A program made the position numbers and the translations under genes. A stretch of DNA of 46,185 bases from Candidatus Gastranaerophilales bacterium (GTDB taxonomy: Bacteria; Cyanobacteriota; Vampirovibrionia; Gastranaerophilales; Gastranaerophilaceae), in the NCBI GenBank assembly GCA_947584965.1, contig CANPWQ010000011.1, positions 1-46,185 on the forward strand, in the 5' to 3' direction. Numbering within the stretch: the first letter of the stretch is position 1; every line of letters starts with the position of its first letter. The notes under the pieces are model-generated. The model saw only the letters and a program-made list of their open reading frames with translations, had not been told where the DNA came from and ran no database searches. Shown piece by piece: positions 24,126 through 32,640 of this stretch.

Positions 24126-25139
24126 ATGAGTAATTACAGAAGTTGTCATTCCATAGAGGGCGAGTTATTTTTTAATCATTTAAATAAAGTCGGTTATTGC
24201 TGTATGTTAACACCGTCGGGCGGACAGCCGGTTTTATTTGAAAATTATCAAGGTGAGTTAATTGATTGGGATAAATTCTTTAAAACAAGAGATGAACATA
24301 TTTGTCTTATGCAAAACGGTTCAGAGCTTGAAGCGTGCAAAGGCTGTTTATGGATTAAAAGTTCTGATTGGCCCGAAAGAAAAAATGAACTCAGATACAT
24401 TCTTTTAAATATATGGGTTAAATGTAATTTGTTTTGCTCATATTGCTCCAATCATAAGGATGAAAATGTTTTAAATAATACGAAAGAGTATAATATAATC
24501 CCTGTATTAACTGATATGATTAATAAAGGAGTTATTACGGAAAATACCAAGTTTGATATTGCGGGCGGAGAATCTACTCTTGATTCTAATTTTAATAATT
24601 TATTAGATCTTTTAATAAATAACGGAATTAAAAATATTAATATAAATACCAATGCGACAGTATATTCAGAAAGTATAAAAAAAGGTATAGATAAAGGGGT
24701 TGTTTCCATTATTACCAGTGTTGACTGTGCCGACGCAAAAAAATTTGAGCTTATTAAAAAGAAAAATCTTTATAAACAAGTTTGGAAAAATCTGAAGAAG
24801 TATTCTGCGAATTCTAAACATTCTTCTGTGCGAGCTAAATATATTATATTGCCCGATGTTAATGATACCAAAAGAGAAATAAGAAATTTTATTCTTAAAG
24901 CTAAATTGTCGGGAGTGTCGGGTATAATTTTAAATATAGATTTACATTGGTTAAGAAATAATTCCGAAAATAGCTTGAAAATGTTGCATGTTATTGAACT
25001 TACAAGGTACTTTATTAAAGTATCAAAATTTTTAAGAATAAATTATAATGTTTGGGCTCATATTGAAGATTTAATCAAACGATATAATATACTTAATCCG
25101 AATAACCAAATTGATATTAATTTTATTTTTCAAAACTAA
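24126..25139 (+). CDS. Radical SAM protein with N-terminal Cys cluster
   Basis: The 337-residue protein has a radical SAM site CNLFCSYC (Cys at 100, 104 and 107) and the GGE motif (DIAGGESTLD). Before this site are six more cysteines: C7, C25-C26, C60, and C71/C74 as CKGC, spaced like a SPASM/twitch cluster-binding domain but at the N-terminus. The C-terminal part lacks a Cys-rich region. A homologue with the same N-terminal pattern (CC and CRGC) lies at 26527-27522. The substrate is unknown; SPASM-type proteins usually modify peptides or glycans. The gene stands alone and follows the pckA terminator. Confidence 0.82.
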   Translation: MSNYRSCHSIEGELFFNHLNKVGYCCMLTPSGGQPVLFENYQGELIDWDKFFKTRDEHICLMQNGSELEACKGCLWIKSSDWPERKNELRYILLNIWVKCNLFCSYCSNHKDENVLNNTKEYNIIPVLTDMINKGVITENTKFDIAGGESTLDSNFNNLLDLLINNGIKNININTNATVYSESIKKGIDKGVVSIITSVDCADAKKFELIKKKNLYKQVWKNLKKYSANSKHSSVRAKYIILPDVNDTKREIRNFILKAKLSGVSGIILNIDLHWLRNNSENSLKMLHVIELTRYFIKVSKFLRINYNVWAHIEDLIKRYNILNPNNQIDINFIFQN

Positions 25140-25184
25140 AAAACTTTATTTCATCTATAATTTTTCTTTTAATTCTTTATATAA

Positions 25185-25394
25185 AAAGAAATTTTTGAAC
25201 TTGAATTTTTCGTAGGAAAAGACCTGCATTGTTTTAAGTGTGACGGAGATAAAATCCAAAAATTATTGCCGGAAATAAAAAAACTCAAGGGTTTTTGTTG
25301 GTTAAAACGGACGAACTTAAATTTGATGTTAAAAACAATTCTGAAAAAACAAGTCAAAAGAAGTTCTATTTACTATGTTTTACATAATAAATAA
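25185..25394 (+). pseudogene. Possible gene remnant with a frameshift
   Basis: No intact gene fills the 300 bp between 25140 and 25438. Two frames read as protein-like: one from 25185 (no start codon; KEIFELEFFVGKDLHCFKCD, then DKIQKLLPEIKKL). The other takes over near 25285 (KTDELKFDVKNNSEKTSQKK) and stops at 25387. The switch occurs at a run of A (seven adenines), as expected from a one-base indel. I do not recognise the protein. It could also be noncoding AT-rich sequence. Confidence 0.3.
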
Positions 25395-25438
25395 ACAAAA
25401 CGGGAATTGTTGGAACAATTGCAAAATTTATAATAAAA

Positions 25439-25726
25439 TTATGCAATTTTTAAATTAAAACCCAATGTTTTTAATATTTTAGCTAAAGTGTCAACTCTGG
25501 GTACTCTTTCGCCATTGAATATCTGATATAACATAGCTCTGTCAATTCCTGCCTTTTCACAAAAGCCCGATATACTATCTCTTGATTTAATAACTAATTC
25601 CAACGAACGGAAAAACGCATTAAAATCACCGTCATTAATATATTCTGCAAGGCTTTCATTCATATATTCTTTTTGAAATTCTATATCTTTTAATTGTTCT
25701 ACTATAAAATCATTAAGTTCAGTCAT
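25439..25726 (-). CDS. Antitoxin, HTH-type (HigA-like addiction module antidote)
   Basis: This 95-residue protein resembles the putative addiction-module antidote family. The N-terminal half (residues 1-50) is helical (FIVEQLKDIEFQKEYMNESLAEYI). Residues 55-90 form an XRE-like helix-turn-helix: ISGFCEKAGIDRAMLYQIFNGERVPRVDTLAKILKTLG. It would neutralise the toxin encoded one base upstream and bind its operator. Toxin-first order is typical of higBA-type modules. The stop of the toxin and start of the antitoxin are 1 bp apart, so translation is coupled. The gene ends with no obvious terminator. Confidence 0.9.
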   Translation of the reverse strand: MTELNDFIVEQLKDIEFQKEYMNESLAEYINDGDFNAFFRSLELVIKSRDSISGFCEKAGIDRAMLYQIFNGERVPRVDTLAKILKTLGFNLKIA

Positions 25727-25727
25727 T

Positions 25728-26042
25728 TTAATTATCCTTTATATTTTGTAAATAACTTTTTGCTATTGCTATATCTTTTTGTTGGTCTGATTTATCACCC
25801 GCATAAAGCAATATTACAACTATGTCATTTTTTATTGTGTAATAAATTCTATATCCCTTGCCGAAAAAGAAACGCAGTTCGTATAAATTAGGGGCTATTT
25901 GTTTATAATCACCGAAATTATCATCATAAATTCTTTCCAATCTTTTAACAATTTTTACTCTAGTGCTTAAATCAAGAGATAAAAGCCATTCCTTTACGGG
26001 TTCTTTTTCATTTTCAAGTTTATAAAATTTTATTTGTTTCAT
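25728..26042 (-). CDS. RelE/ParE-superfamily toxin (Gp49/HigB-like)
   Basis: The 104-residue protein matches the phage-derived Gp49-like / HigB toxin family. It shows EPVKEWLLSLD, VKIVKRLERIYDDNFGD, then LYELRFFFGKGYRIYYTIKND, then VVILLYAGDKSDQQKDIAIAK. These toxins cut mRNA on the ribosome. The start codon sits only 6 nt after the last base of a consensus -10, with no ribosome site, so the mRNA is probably leaderless or nearly so. It overlaps no other gene and is followed by the antitoxin gene after 1 bp. Confidence 0.9.
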   Translation of the reverse strand: MKQIKFYKLENEKEPVKEWLLSLDLSTRVKIVKRLERIYDDNFGDYKQIAPNLYELRFFFGKGYRIYYTIKNDIVVILLYAGDKSDQQKDIAIAKSYLQNIKDN

Positions 26043-26046
26043 AAAT

Positions 26047-26077
26047 ACATTGTAGCGTTTTCACTACACAATGTCAA
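26047..26077 (-). promoter_or_regulatory. Toxin-antitoxin promoter with overlapping operator palindrome
   Basis: On the minus strand TTGACA (26072-26077) and TACAAT (26049-26054) are exactly 17 bp apart, near-perfect consensus. A perfect 7-bp inverted repeat ACATTGT/ACAATGT (26047-26053 and 26068-26074) covers both elements, as expected for repression by the antitoxin or toxin-antitoxin complex. The -10 is only 6 nt from the toxin ATG. Confidence 0.75.
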
Positions 26078-26231
26078 TGGTATTAAATTCTCAAAAATAG
26101 AAATTAATGTTATCCGGCATTGCCTGATGATATATTTAATTGAAATTACAAATAAAATACGAAACTTTTTAAAATCACAAATTATTATATTAAATAAATT
26201 TTGGCTAAGCCTGAAAAAATATTTTATTTCT

Positions 26232-26404
26232 TTAATTTTGATTTATCAATTTTTTATAACTTTTAGTGATAATCAATTTGTCATTTTCCATTGAATATTT
26301 AACCATATCCGTTTTTGGATTAACAACCAATAATTCAAGAATTATTGAATTTATACATAATGCCATCCATTACCATTTTTAAACAATTTCCTATCAAATG
26401 TCAT
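26232..26404 (-). pseudogene. AbrB/MazE (SpoVT-AbrB fold) protein, broken by one frameshift
   Basis: The minus strand from ATG at 26404 reads TFDRKLFKNGNGW, a hallmark start of small SpoVT-AbrB/MazE-type DNA-binding proteins, then hits a stop at 26351-26353. A one-base shift restores INSIILELLVVNPKTD, then KYSMENDKLIITKSYKK to a stop at 26232. A single lost base near 26354 explains both halves of a protein of about 58 residues. Upstream, a perfect palindrome ACAATAT-C-ATATTGT (26430-26444) may be its operator. It is likely an orphaned antitoxin; no intact toxin is seen beside it. Confidence 0.7.
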
Positions 26405-26429
26405 ATATATTTACCTTACTAAACACTTG

Positions 26430-26444
26430 ACAATATCATATTGT
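26430..26444. promoter_or_regulatory. Palindrome upstream of the AbrB-like pseudogene
   Basis: ACAATAT-C-ATATTGT is a perfect 7+1+7 inverted repeat 26 bp before the broken gene's start. It resembles the ACATTGT/ACAATGT operator of the neighbouring toxin-antitoxin pair only loosely. Confidence 0.4.
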
Positions 26445-26526
26445 TCGTAAAAATTTATTTATAATTGTACATTGTATGGTTATTTGTAATAATAACAACA
26501 ACGGGCGAATATCAAAACTAAATATT

Positions 26527-27522
26527 TTAAGCATTTTCAATAATTTGTTTGTGTTCATCTCTCCACTGATAGGAGATTTCATAAGCAATATTATTTTCTA
26601 TCGCGAGTTTTTTCATTAGAATTGCCTGATTTATTATTTCATCTGTTATATTTCCGAATGGGCTTCTTGGGTTATTTGCACTGTTTGATTCGCAGTCTAT
26701 AACAATATGTTTTACCCCTGCTTCTTTGCATTTTTCAATGAATTGTCGAACGTCATTTTCATTAGCGCTCATAGAAAAGAAAATAAATTTTACAAACAGC
26801 ATATTAGGGTATTGTGCGTATTTTTTAATATTTTCCCAAACTCTGTGAAAGTTGTTTTGGCGTTTAATTTTTTTATAGGTTTCTTTGGTTCCTGCGTCAG
26901 GGCTTATTTGAATGCTCATCGAACCGTCTTTTAAGCCGTCAAGAATTACATTAGAAAACTCAATTCCCGAGGAGTTTATTGCCTGTCTTATATGATTTTT
27001 ATGGAAAAATTCGGCAATAGCTTCAAACTCCGAGCATAACAAAGGTTCACCCCCGCCCCAGTTAATAAGACAGTTATCATTAATTGTTTTTTGTTTAATC
27101 ATTTGTTTAATAATCGGGAGCAATCTGTACTTTATGTCTTCCGTTTTTCTGCCGATTGCGCAATATATGCAGTTTGAGTTGCATTTTGTAAAGTGATTTA
27201 TTGTTAAAAAAGTGATTTGTTTTTCATAAGGCAATGGCGGAACAATTTGTTTTATCAGAAATTTACAGCCTCGGCATATCGCATTTACTGTTTGATTGGC
27301 GTTCATAATTCTGTCCAGATGATTTAAATATTCATCAAAACTAAAATTCTTAATGGGAAACGGATATACAACAGGCGGAGAATACGGCATTCTTGAACAA
27401 TGACAGCATTTATGTACACTTAGCGGCAAAAAAGATATATCTTCATATATTCTCGGGCAGAATAATAATTCTTTACCTGCCCATTTTTCATTGAATTTAT
27501 TAATTTTATATTTCCTAAACAT
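26527..27522 (-). CDS. Radical SAM protein with N-terminal Cys cluster (second copy type)
   Basis: The 331-residue protein has CNSNCIYC (Cys 114, 118 and 121) and GGGEPLLC. Its N-terminal 90 residues hold C22, C39-C40, C42 and C83/C86 (CRGC). This matches the layout of the protein at 24126-25139, where CKGC precedes the radical SAM site by 26 residues (28 here). Sequence identity is otherwise modest, so they are distant paralogues. The C-terminus has no auxiliary cluster. The function is unknown; modification of a peptide or surface molecule is the family-level expectation. It is divergent from the TPR gene at 27652. Confidence 0.82.
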   Translation of the reverse strand: MFRKYKINKFNEKWAGKELLFCPRIYEDISFLPLSVHKCCHCSRMPYSPPVVYPFPIKNFSFDEYLNHLDRIMNANQTVNAICRGCKFLIKQIVPPLPYEKQITFLTINHFTKCNSNCIYCAIGRKTEDIKYRLLPIIKQMIKQKTINDNCLINWGGGEPLLCSEFEAIAEFFHKNHIRQAINSSGIEFSNVILDGLKDGSMSIQISPDAGTKETYKKIKRQNNFHRVWENIKKYAQYPNMLFVKFIFFSMSANENDVRQFIEKCKEAGVKHIVIDCESNSANNPRSPFGNITDEIINQAILMKKLAIENNIAYEISYQWRDEHKQIIENA

Positions 27523-27651
27523 AAATTAATTATATCAAATTGAAATGCAAAAAAAAATCATTAATACATTAAACAGAGTATGTAAAAAGTTTAAAAAAAT
27601 AAGATACTTAGTAATGTAGAGTGCGGATAAAGTGCAATTAAGGCGGTGAAA

Positions 27652-29016
27652 TTGTATAATTCTATCTACCCTGCCTATATAAGACCATATCAGGGGATAC
27701 AGCAAAAACCGATAACTAAAAAAGAAGAAGATGAGAAAAGTTCTCAATCTTCAAGTCAAGCTGAAAGAGAAAGCAAGCAAGAAAATCAGCGTTCAAACGG
27801 TTCTAATTATTTCCCAAACGGCGAAAAAGTTGCCATTGATTATACAAGACGCAGGATAGGTATTGAACAGGTTTTATCAGATTTTAGAAATACCGCAAAC
27901 GCAATAGGTGCGCCAGATGATATAAAAGAAGAGGTTTCATCTTATTTAAATTTAATAGAAAATCAAGCTCAAAAAGAAAATCCAAACGCGCAGATAATTC
28001 AAGCTAATTTAAAAAGTGCGTCGCAAATATTAGATGAATATATAACAAATACTTTAAAAAAGCCCTCAAAAGTAGTTGAAAATTGGGTTGACGCGCTATT
28101 TTTACAGCAAATAGATTATAAAGCGGAAGTAAAAGCTCTGCCCGAAACAGAGCAAACGGAAACACCAATGCCTCAAAGCGAGACAGCGGAAGATGAAAAC
28201 GCTTTAACTCATAATCAAACGGCAGTAAATATGCCCTCGGCTGATGAAATATATATTCCCTCCGACCCTCAGTTAAAAAGAATGTTTATTCAAGCTAAAA
28301 AGTATTCGCAAATTAATCAAAAAGAAAAAGCGTTAGAGTCATTTCAGCGTGTTATGGAATATGCTCAAAATATCGGCGATGAAAAAGCCTGCGCTATAAT
28401 ACACTATGAACAGGGCAGAATTTATGATGATTTTAATGAGGTTGAAGAAGCTCTGTACAACTATGACCGTGCTGCTCAAAAAAGCAATGATTACAATGTT
28501 AAAGCAAAATCTCACATGTATATGGGCAAAATTTATGATGATTATGTAAGATTAACCCCCGCGGTTGAGCATTATTGTGCAGCTGTGTCATTTTCAGGTG
28601 AAAGTGATAATTTAAAACTCCAAAGTCAAGCCTTAGCTAATCTTGCACAAATACACGCGGAACAATATGATACTAAAAATGCTTTAATGTTTATGGATTT
28701 ATCCGATATTACTGCTGATGAAACAAAAGACGCTAAAACAAAAACAATAATAAGTGCAAAAAATGCAAAAAACAGCAAAAAAATTAACCAAAATGAACTT
28801 GCTATGAAGTATTTTGCAACGGCTTCAAAAGGTTATTCCGATATCGGCGACAGCGAAAATCTTGCTAAAAATTATCTTGAAGCTGCTAAAATTATGCTTA
28901 CATACGGAAATAAAGCAAAAGCTAAAAAATTACTCTCTAAAGCGTATACGGCAGTTGTTAATACTGATAATTCTGCCTTAAAATATGAAATTATGCAGCA
29001 AAGTTCGTTAGTATAA
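27652..29016 (+). CDS. TPR-repeat protein, UUG start
   Basis: I do not recognise a named family. The 454 residues have a disordered, Gln/Ser/Lys-rich N-terminus (about 1-60), a helical middle part, an acidic Pro/Glu/Thr linker (about 160-190) and a run of TPR-type helical pairs from about 200 to the end (KRMFIQAKKYSQINQKEKAL, AIIHYEQGRIYDDFNEVEEAL, AKSHMYMGKIYDDYVRL). TPRs bind peptides or partner proteins. The start is set by a near-perfect ribosome site TAAGGCGGTGA whose core is 5 nt before a TTG at 27652; the alternative GTG (27646) is inside this site. There is no signal peptide, so it is cytoplasmic. Confidence 0.8.
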   Translation: MYNSIYPAYIRPYQGIQQKPITKKEEDEKSSQSSSQAERESKQENQRSNGSNYFPNGEKVAIDYTRRRIGIEQVLSDFRNTANAIGAPDDIKEEVSSYLNLIENQAQKENPNAQIIQANLKSASQILDEYITNTLKKPSKVVENWVDALFLQQIDYKAEVKALPETEQTETPMPQSETAEDENALTHNQTAVNMPSADEIYIPSDPQLKRMFIQAKKYSQINQKEKALESFQRVMEYAQNIGDEKACAIIHYEQGRIYDDFNEVEEALYNYDRAAQKSNDYNVKAKSHMYMGKIYDDYVRLTPAVEHYCAAVSFSGESDNLKLQSQALANLAQIHAEQYDTKNALMFMDLSDITADETKDAKTKTIISAKNAKNSKKINQNELAMKYFATASKGYSDIGDSENLAKNYLEAAKIMLTYGNKAKAKKLLSKAYTAVVNTDNSALKYEIMQQSSLV

Positions 29017-29085
29017 TTTATATTTCAAATTGGACAAAAAATCCTTTTTAGTTTTAAATAAGTGTATCAATAAAAAGGTATTTTT

Positions 29086-30426
29086 ATGAAAATTGTAATA
29101 TACGGTGCAAACGAACTTGCATGTTTAATTGCAACAAGGTTATTTGAAGACCACGATATAATAATTATAGATGATGACCCGAATAATAACAGAGAAAGTT
29201 TTGATAAGCTGGATTTGGAATATGTGCAGGGTGCGGGGTCTAATATAAGCGTATTGGAATCTGTCGGGATAAAGAATGCGGATATATTTATTGCCTGTAC
29301 TTATAATGATGAGGCAAATATTGTTGCATGTTTAACCGTAATTAATATGACAAAACTCAAAACGGTTTGTTTTGTAAGTAAAAAAGAAAATGTTGATTCG
29401 CTTTCACTTGTACGCGGTTCAAAATATCAAAAAGAATTAATGATTGACTATGTGCTTTGGCCCGAAGAACTTATGACACAAGAAATTTTCCGAATAATAA
29501 CTGTTCCGAATGCAATAGATGTTGAAGATTTTGCAAACGGAAAAGCCAGATTGCTTGAATACAGGGTTGAAGACGGTACTAAGTTTATTAATAAAAAAAT
29601 AAAAGATTGTAATTTCCCCGATGAAACTTTAATTGTCGGTATTACAAGGGATAATACACTGTTTATTCCAAACGGTGATACCGAGTTAATGCTGAATGAT
29701 AAAGTAATATTTATGGGTTCATCATATTCATTGGATATATTGGCAAACAGATTTTTTCAGGAAACAAATGATGTAAAACAAGTAACAATAATAGGCGGCG
29801 GCAGTGTCGGACAAATGCTTGCAAGTAATCTTGAAAAAGCAAATATGAAAATTAAAATCATAGAGCTTGATTACAAAAGATGTGAAGAATTAACGGAAGG
29901 ATTAAAAAATACCTTGGTAATAAACGGCGACGGGGCAAATTTTGAACTGCTGGAGGAGGAAAGAGTCGGAGAATCGGATGTTGTTGTCTGCGTTACCGAT
30001 AACGACGAAAAGAACCTTTTATGCTCGCTTTTAGCGAAACAATTGCAAGTCCCGAAAGTAATTACAAGGGTATCCAAAAACGCTAATGCCAATTTGTTTG
30101 AAAAAGTCGGTATTGACGTTGCCATATCCGTTAACGGGGCTGCTATTGATGATATAGAAAATCATTTAATAAAAACTGATATTGAAATACTTGCAACGGT
30201 TGAACGCGGTCAGGGCGAAGTACTGGAAATTTGCGTTCCTCATAATTTTAAAAATGATATGATAATGAACTTAAAACTGCCTTGTAAGGCTATTATTGCA
30301 ATAATACAGCGCAGAAACAGAATAATAATCCCGCGCGGTACTACACAAATTATGCCGTTTGATAATTTAATTATATTTACTACACAGGATAATTCCGACA
30401 CTGTTAAAAACTTTTTTAAGAGGTAA
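29086..30426 (+). CDS. trkA: Trk potassium uptake regulator TrkA
   Basis: TrkA is the cytoplasmic, NAD(H)-binding gating subunit of Trk potassium transporters. The 446 residues hold two RCK_N Rossmann domains: MKIVIYGANELA near residue 1 with IIDDDP, and VTIIGGGSVGQMLAS near 228 with IIELD. Each is followed by an RCK_C domain. The start ATG follows AAGG. trkH follows after 6 bp, so the two are one operon. Confidence 0.94.
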   Translation: MKIVIYGANELACLIATRLFEDHDIIIIDDDPNNNRESFDKLDLEYVQGAGSNISVLESVGIKNADIFIACTYNDEANIVACLTVINMTKLKTVCFVSKKENVDSLSLVRGSKYQKELMIDYVLWPEELMTQEIFRIITVPNAIDVEDFANGKARLLEYRVEDGTKFINKKIKDCNFPDETLIVGITRDNTLFIPNGDTELMLNDKVIFMGSSYSLDILANRFFQETNDVKQVTIIGGGSVGQMLASNLEKANMKIKIIELDYKRCEELTEGLKNTLVINGDGANFELLEEERVGESDVVVCVTDNDEKNLLCSLLAKQLQVPKVITRVSKNANANLFEKVGIDVAISVNGAAIDDIENHLIKTDIEILATVERGQGEVLEICVPHNFKNDMIMNLKLPCKAIIAIIQRRNRIIIPRGTTQIMPFDNLIIFTTQDNSDTVKNFFKR

Positions 30427-30432
30427 TAAAGT

Positions 30433-31923
30433 TTGAACTTAAATTATGTATTAAATTCAATAAGTTTAATTTTAAGATATTTTTCATTTTTAATATTAAT
30501 TCCTGCTGTTTGCGCTTTAATATTAAAAGAATATACAGCTGCGGTTCCGTTCGTTGCGTCGTCAATAGTGTCATTTACTCTTGGATTTTTATTCAAAAAG
30601 AAAAATCAAAAAGAAGAAGAAATAAACAGCTTAAACAAAACCGAAGCATTTGCAATCGTGCTTTTAACTTGGGGTTTAATATGTTTAATAGGAGTTATCC
30701 CCTTTTTATATTTTGGGTTAAAACCAATAGACGCACTATTTGAAAGTGTTTCAGGCATTACAACGACAGGCGCAACAATATTAACGGATTTTACCAAGTA
30801 TCCTCAAACAATGTTTTTTTGGCGCTCGTTTAGCCAGTGGCTCGGGGGCTTGGGAATTATAGTATTATTTACGGCAATACTGCCTAAGTTTTCAATAGCG
30901 GGGCGTCAAGCGGCATTCGCCGAAATCCCCGGTGCTCAGGACAGCAAGCTAACCCCCAGAATACGCCAGAGTGCAGCAGCTTTATGGGGAATATATTTTA
31001 TGCTTACCTTAATTGAAGCCTGCATATTAATATACTTAAAAATGCCGATATTTGACGCAATTTGCACCTCTCTTTCCACAATGTCCGGCGGAGGTTTTTC
31101 TCCGCAGCCTCAAAGTTTAATTGATTACGGACAAGCTAAATTTGTTTGGGTCGTAGGTGTTTTTATGTTTATTGCAGGTATAAACTTTGCTCTGCAATAC
31201 AGAATTTATGTAAAAAGAAAAGTTCTTTCGCTTTTCCGTGATGAAGAATTTAAGGTGTATTTTTTAATAGTCTTAATTTTTACTTTATTGATTGCTGCAA
31301 TGCTTTCGGCGGTGCATTTTTACAATTTTAAATATGCAATTCATTTGGCATTCTTTCAAGTAACGACAATAATAACAACAACGGGATTTGCTTCCGCCGA
31401 TTATGCACAGTGGTGCTTAAGGGCTAAATTATTGCTGTTTATATTGATGTTTACGGGTGCTTCAATAGGTTCGGCATCGGGCGGTGTTAAATTATTAAGA
31501 ATTATATTAATATTCAAGTATTTAAAGCGTCAAATATCAAAAATACACCACCCTAACGGAGTGTATCCTATAAAAATCAACAAAGTAATAGTTCAGGAAG
31601 ATATAGTAAGACAAATGATTTCATTTGTGCTCTTTTTCTATGCAATATTTGTATTTACGGCATTAATACTTATATATACCGAGCAGGATGTAACAACAGG
31701 AATTTCAGCGGCAATAGCCACACTCGGGAACTTAGGCCCGGGGTTTGGCGAAAAAATCGGACCAATGGGAAGTTATGCCGACTTACAAACAATATCCAAA
31801 TTAATTGCTATATTTAATATGTTTATAGGAAGATTAGAATTAATACCATTTTTAGCTATATTACATCCTGATTTTTGGAGCTTAAAAAAAATAAATAACT
31901 TGCAAAAAATAAAGCAGATATGA
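30433..31923 (+). CDS. trkH: Trk potassium uptake membrane protein TrkH
   Basis: TrkH is the ion-conducting membrane subunit. The 496-residue protein has about ten hydrophobic segments and four pore-loop filter sequences: SGITTTGAT, STMSGGGFSP, ITTTGFASAD and ATLGNLGPGFG. The conserved glycines of the filter are present. Start is TTG at 30433 with AAGAGG upstream; translation is coupled to trkA. The gene's end holds the -10 element of the next operon (extended -10 overlapping its stop codon). Confidence 0.93.
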   Translation: MNLNYVLNSISLILRYFSFLILIPAVCALILKEYTAAVPFVASSIVSFTLGFLFKKKNQKEEEINSLNKTEAFAIVLLTWGLICLIGVIPFLYFGLKPIDALFESVSGITTTGATILTDFTKYPQTMFFWRSFSQWLGGLGIIVLFTAILPKFSIAGRQAAFAEIPGAQDSKLTPRIRQSAAALWGIYFMLTLIEACILIYLKMPIFDAICTSLSTMSGGGFSPQPQSLIDYGQAKFVWVVGVFMFIAGINFALQYRIYVKRKVLSLFRDEEFKVYFLIVLIFTLLIAAMLSAVHFYNFKYAIHLAFFQVTTIITTTGFASADYAQWCLRAKLLLFILMFTGASIGSASGGVKLLRIILIFKYLKRQISKIHHPNGVYPIKINKVIVQEDIVRQMISFVLFFYAIFVFTALILIYTEQDVTTGISAAIATLGNLGPGFGEKIGPMGSYADLQTISKLIAIFNMFIGRLELIPFLAILHPDFWSLKKINNLQKIKQI

Positions 31924-31929
31924 TACAAT
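31900..31929 (+). promoter_or_regulatory. Promoter of the vWA-FHA-TonB operon
   Basis: TTGCAA (31900-31905) and TACAAT (31924-31929), 18 bp apart, with TGA before the -10, make an extended -10 promoter that overlaps the trkH stop codon. The predicted start is near 31936. Confidence 0.65.
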
Positions 31930-31959
31930 TTAACAAGTAATAATAGTTTTGAGAGTAGT

Positions 31960-32631
31960 ATGTTTAGAAGAACTTTAACTTTAGGAATAATACTGGTTTT
32001 AGCAGTATTTTTATTAAAATTGGTAGTAGTTGCATTAAGTAAAACTAAATTGGCAGAATTTCAGCCTGTTGCGGCCATATTTTTACTTGATATATCGGCG
32101 TCAAGCAGAGGCTCAATAGATAAGCAGAAAGATACAATCTTAAAAATTGCAAAAAGAATGGACTCTGAAGATAAAGCGTTAATCTATGTAGTAAGTGAAG
32201 ACGCATATAACGTATATAACGGAAATCCGCATAAATTGGTTGACATGAGAAAATCAATGAATAAATACGGTGAATTTGACCCGAAAGCATACGGAACGGC
32301 TTATGGATTGGCTCTTAAAAAAGCAGTAGGGGATGCGCTTGAATTTAAAGAAGCCGGATATAAACCATCTATTTTTATATTTGGTGACCTTGAAAATGAA
32401 GGTGATGTTACTAAACAAATTAATTGGAATACATTGCCTAAAAATATGCAAAATACATTAAAGTATATTCCTGATTTAAGTTTAACATTTTTATATGCTC
32501 ATCCTCAAAAGTTGGATGAAGTAAGACAAACCTTATTGCCTGTTATGAATGAAAAGACATCATTAACTATGGCATCGGAAGAAAATGTCGATCAAGCAGT
32601 TAGAAAAGTTTTAGAAATAATAGGAAGATAG
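31960..32631 (+). CDS. Membrane-anchored von Willebrand A-like protein
   Basis: The 223 residues have one N-terminal membrane segment (about 8-27: GIILVLAVFLLKLVVVAL), then a vWA-like domain facing the periplasm. A MIDAS-type DISAS motif (D44, S46, S48) follows the first strand (VAAIFLLDISAS), and FGDLEN near residue 138 could add a metal ligand. vWA domains hold a divalent metal and bind partner proteins. The gene is followed after 9 bp by the FHA-like membrane protein and is the first of a three-gene operon. The function is unknown. Confidence 0.75.
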   Translation: MFRRTLTLGIILVLAVFLLKLVVVALSKTKLAEFQPVAAIFLLDISASSRGSIDKQKDTILKIAKRMDSEDKALIYVVSEDAYNVYNGNPHKLVDMRKSMNKYGEFDPKAYGTAYGLALKKAVGDALEFKEAGYKPSIFIFGDLENEGDVTKQINWNTLPKNMQNTLKYIPDLSLTFLYAHPQKLDEVRQTLLPVMNEKTSLTMASEENVDQAVRKVLEIIGR

Positions 32632-32640
32632 AGGAAATAA

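Noticed and set aside
26479-26499. 18-nt match between the region behind the second radical SAM gene and a trkH segment near 31370
   Set aside because: Low-complexity AATAATAACAACAACGGG; probably chance in AT-rich DNA.
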